Positions 3,935 through 6,313 of a stretch of DNA of 6,313 nt are shown in pieces. The position numbers were made by a program, and so were the translations under genes. Source of the DNA: DATKWS01 sp035529435 (lineage in GTDB: Bacteria > Krumholzibacteriota > Krumholzibacteriia > Krumholzibacteriales > Krumholzibacteriaceae). Location: contig DATKWS010000103.1 in NCBI GenBank assembly GCA_035529435.1, positions 1 to 6,313 on the forward strand. The letters are read 5' to 3'. The first letter of the stretch is position 1, and the number at the start of each line of letters is the position of its first letter. The notes under the pieces are model-generated. The model saw only the letters and a program-made list of their open reading frames with translations. It searched no databases and was not told the DNA's origin.

Positions 3935-6313
3935 TCAATACCGCACCCTGAACCGGTCCGTGCCCACATCCCTGATCTCGCGCTTGTACCGCTCGCCGTG
4001 CGTGAGAGGCTGCGGGATGGAGCCGGTCCGGGTGGACGCGCCCGTCGCGACGAGGCGCATCGCCCCCTCGTCCGGACGCTCCTGGCCGGTATTCCAGTAG
4101 AACGCGGCGCGTTCTCCCAGCTTCTCTTCCACCAGGGCCTGTATCCCGGCCGCCGTGTCATCTTCCACGTCGATACCGAACTCTTTGGCGAGACCGTGCA
4201 GGATTTCCCTGCCCGACACGCCCGCGGGAGGCTCCACGGCGCGCGCGAAGGTGACGAGGTTTCCCTCGAAGTTGCACCTCGTGCCCGCCGTCTCGAGGAA
4301 CGTGGATCCCGGCAGGACGACGTCGGCGTACCGCGTGGTCTCGGTGCCGGTCCAGTCCATCGTCGCGAGGAACTCGATGTTCTGGAACCACGACCCGGTC
4401 AGGTTCCATGCCATGGGATCCTCGCCGATCACGAGCGCCCCCCTGATCTCTCCGCGTTCGAGCATCGAGCGCAGTTCCCCGTGACCCGCCGCGCCCGCGG
4501 GTTTCCCGGGTACGGGAATCCTCCCCGGCGCGAATGCCGGATCGGCCCCCATGACCTCGAGACCGGCGCTGTTGCCGATGTTGCGCGGCAGGAGAAGATC
4601 GGCCCGCTTTCCGGCGGCCCGCAGCAGCACGACGAAATTGGCGAGCGTTTCGATATCGTACGGCGCCTGATCCTGCGGCCGGTCGGGGCTGTGTATGAAG
4701 ACGATCCGTTCGGCCCCGCGGAGGATCTCCGCCGCCCGGTACATGGTACCCGTCTCTATCCCCGTCAGGTCCGATACCCGTTCGACATCGAAATCCCTGT
4801 CGGCGAGAAATTTCTTGGCGCCGTGTATCTTTTTCACCACGCCGTGCGGAAAAAATCCGTCGTCCAGGAGGATCTGCATCACACCGTTCCAGAGAACCGC
4901 CGCACGCCCGCGCATCGGATCCATCGCCAGCGTCGCGAGGAGTTGATCATTGGCATCGAGGGTGGAATTGGCGACGATGAACTTCGCGCCGCCCCGAACG
5001 GCCCGAATGACATCGACGGCGAGAATGAGATGGTCCGACTCGATCGAGGTGTTGTTGCATATGACGAGGTCGGCGTCCCCGATGACGGAACGGTCCGCTG
5101 TCGAGGCGGTATACCCGAACGTCCCGTCAAGAAGCCCCGCTTCCGTTCCGGTCGAGAGGATCGAGAGGGACACGATATTGTTCGTGCCGATCCCTTCACG
5201 GGCTATGCGCCCGGCCAGGTACAGCTCCTCGTTGGTGAGCTCGGGCGAGACGAACACGCCGATCGCGCCGGCGCCGTACTTCCCGGCCACCCATTTCATT
5301 CCCGCGACGATCTCCCGCTGCGCCCCGCACACGTCGATCTTCCGCCGCGCGTCGTCGCCGCGAATCTCGGGCTCCGTGATCCGGTTCTTCTTGATGAACA
5401 GCTCGTGCCCGAACCGCCCGTACCGGCACAGGTACTCGCCGGGCACGCCGGACGAGCCGATAAAGTAACGGCCGCCGCCGAACCGCCTTACCGTTATGGG
5501 ACAGGCCAGCGAGCAGAAACCGCAGGCGGATTTGATATCGTCCGTATGGAGCGCCGCCCTGCCGGGGAAGGGATACTTCATTGTCAGCGCACCCGTCGGG
5601 CAGGCATCGACGCAGTTCCCGCAGCTCACGCAACTCGTCTCGACGAGCGGATCGTTCATCGCGGGACGCATCTCCGTCTGGAAACCGCGCCCGACGAGCC
5701 CCAGCGCGGAGATCGGCAGCACGCGCTCGCAGGTTCTGATGCAGCGCGAGCAGAGAATGCATTTATTCGGATCGTAAACGAGGTAGGGGTGGCGGTCGTC
5801 GACCTTGTGCTTGCGCACATGTCCCTTGAAACGTTCCATATCGACGCCGTACTCCTCGGCGTAGAGACGCAGCCGGCAGTCCTCGAATCTGACGCATCCG
5901 CACGAGAGACAGCGGTCGCACTCGTGTACGTTGTCTTCGTACTCGAATCCGGTGGCCACCTCGGTGAAGCTCCCGCGCCGCGATTCGACGTCGATCGTGT
6001 GCACCTCGTGGCGCGGGCTCTCCTTGACGTCCCCCAGCTCCGCCATCCCGGGTTTGCTCCAGAACTCCTTCCGCGCGACGAACGGTCCCGTCCGGAGTTC
6101 CTCGCCGGTGAGGTACGCGTGGATCGCCCGTGCCGCCTTCTGACCGTCCCCGATCGCGTCTATCACGACCGTCGGCCCGTCATCGGCCGCATCACCGCCG
6201 GCGAAGAGTCGCTCGATGTTCGTCTTCATCACTTCGGGATCGACCACGATCGTGTTCCACCGCGTCAGCTCGATATCGCCGTCGGCGGTCACGGTGAGCC
6301 CGTCGAGCACCGG
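3935..6313 (-). CDS. Fused FAD-NAD(P) / multi-[4Fe-4S] / NuoG-FdhA-like molybdopterin-fold oxidoreductase, 3' part (5' end outside window)
   Basis: The frame is open to the window edge; the GTG at 6308-6310 is internal, because the protein is already inside a domain there. Counting from that Val as residue 1: residues 1-70 are the end of a GltD/NfnB-like flavoprotein module (LFAGGD at 35-40, then VVIDAIGDGQKAARAI). A Cys-rich element has C131, C134, C137, C139 and C145. Two ferredoxin-type motifs follow (C184, C187, C190, C194; C227, C230, C233, C237), typical of NuoG/formate dehydrogenase N-terminal regions. Next comes the Fe-S motif of the molybdopterin family (C263, C266, C270, C295) and a long molybdopterin-fold region (about 310-700) with GTNN (375-378) and YADVVLPGSTFLE (661-673). 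The catalytic Cys/Sec-His of formate dehydrogenase is absent (SLSILSTG at 381-388). The likely role is cytosolic electron transfer between NAD(P)H, flavin and ferredoxin or a partner dehydrogenase/hydrogenase complex; substrate unknown. The intact 5' portion should encode the rest of the FAD/NAD(P) domain. Confidence 0.9.
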   Translation of the reverse strand, partial: PVLDGLTVTADGDIELTRWNTIVVDPEVMKTNIERLFAGGDAADDGPTVVIDAIGDGQKAARAIHAYLTGEELRTGPFVARKEFWSKPGMAELGDVKESPRHEVHTIDVESRRGSFTEVATGFEYEDNVHECDRCLSCGCVRFEDCRLRLYAEEYGVDMERFKGHVRKHKVDDRHPYLVYDPNKCILCSRCIRTCERVLPISALGLVGRGFQTEMRPAMNDPLVETSCVSCGNCVDACPTGALTMKYPFPGRAALHTDDIKSACGFCSLACPITVRRFGGGRYFIGSSGVPGEYLCRYGRFGHELFIKKNRITEPEIRGDDARRKIDVCGAQREIVAGMKWVAGKYGAGAIGVFVSPELTNEELYLAGRIAREGIGTNNIVSLSILSTGTEAGLLDGTFGYTASTADRSVIGDADLVICNNTSIESDHLILAVDVIRAVRGGAKFIVANSTLDANDQLLATLAMDPMRGRAAVLWNGVMQILLDDGFFPHGVVKKIHGAKKFLADRDFDVERVSDLTGIETGTMYRAAEILRGAERIVFIHSPDRPQDQAPYDIETLANFVVLLRAAGKRADLLLPRNIGNSAGLEVMGADPAFAPGRIPVPGKPAGAAGHGELRSMLERGEIRGALVIGEDPMAWNLTGSWFQNIEFLATMDWTGTETTRYADVVLPGSTFLETAGTRCNFEGNLVTFARAVEPPAGVSGREILHGLAKEFGIDVEDDTAAGIQALVEEKLGERAAFYWNTGQERPDEGAMRLVATGASTRTGSIPQPLTHGERYKREIRDVGTDRFRVRY

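Noticed and set aside
3835..4161. Minus-strand 108-codon frame running across the oxidoreductase 3' end and the gap
   Set aside because: Arg-, Pro- and Ser-rich product overlapping the clear oxidoreductase frame; no ribosome binding site or family resemblance.
6308..6310. GTG as the true start of the oxidoreductase
   Set aside because: The frame continues to the window edge, and the first residues are already inside the C-terminal part of a flavoprotein domain, so the real start is outside the window.

Overview
The window is bacterial and GC-rich: roughly 63-65% by eye over the large genes, and about 56% in the first 480 bases. Gene content suggests a Gram-negative-type anaerobe or facultative anaerobe, because it holds a multi-cluster Fe-S/molybdopterin-fold oxidoreductase beside an NtrB/NtrC-like two-component system. 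The species cannot be named from the sequence. An uncultivated high-GC lineage is possible, but that is only a guess.

Layout: (1) 1-192, plus strand, is the C-terminal end of an M20-family amidohydrolase/peptidase that begins before the window. (2) 193-466 is a convergent gap with no convincing gene. It holds an 18-codon ORF that overlaps the M20 stop and a short stretch with coding-like composition that may be a gene remnant. (3) 467-1834, minus strand, is a response regulator with receiver, sigma54-type AAA+ and Fis-type HTH domains; several of the AAA+ catalytic and sigma54-contact motifs are altered. (4) 1831-3816, minus strand, is a soluble PAS-GAF-PAS histidine kinase whose stop overlaps the regulator start as ATGA. 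(5) 3817-3934 is a 118-base gap with three tandem 12-bp repeats and a tRNA T-arm-like hairpin. (6) 3935-6313, minus strand and open at the window edge, is the C-terminal ~790 residues of a fused oxidoreductase: the end of a GltD/NfnB-like FAD-NAD(P) module, several [4Fe-4S] motifs, then a NuoG/formate-dehydrogenase-like molybdopterin-fold domain.

The three minus-strand genes run in the same direction (oxidoreductase, kinase, regulator). Kinase and regulator are almost certainly co-translated. The likely story (inference) is a redox or electron-flow module: the oxidoreductase moves electrons between NAD(P)H, flavin and Fe-S centres, and a cytosolic kinase with cysteine-bearing sensory domains signals to a regulator that has kept its phospho-acceptor but appears to have lost ATP hydrolysis and sigma54 remodelling.

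The most unusual items are the multiply degenerate AAA+ domain of the regulator and the molybdopterin-fold domain, which lacks the Cys/Sec-His expected of a formate dehydrogenase.
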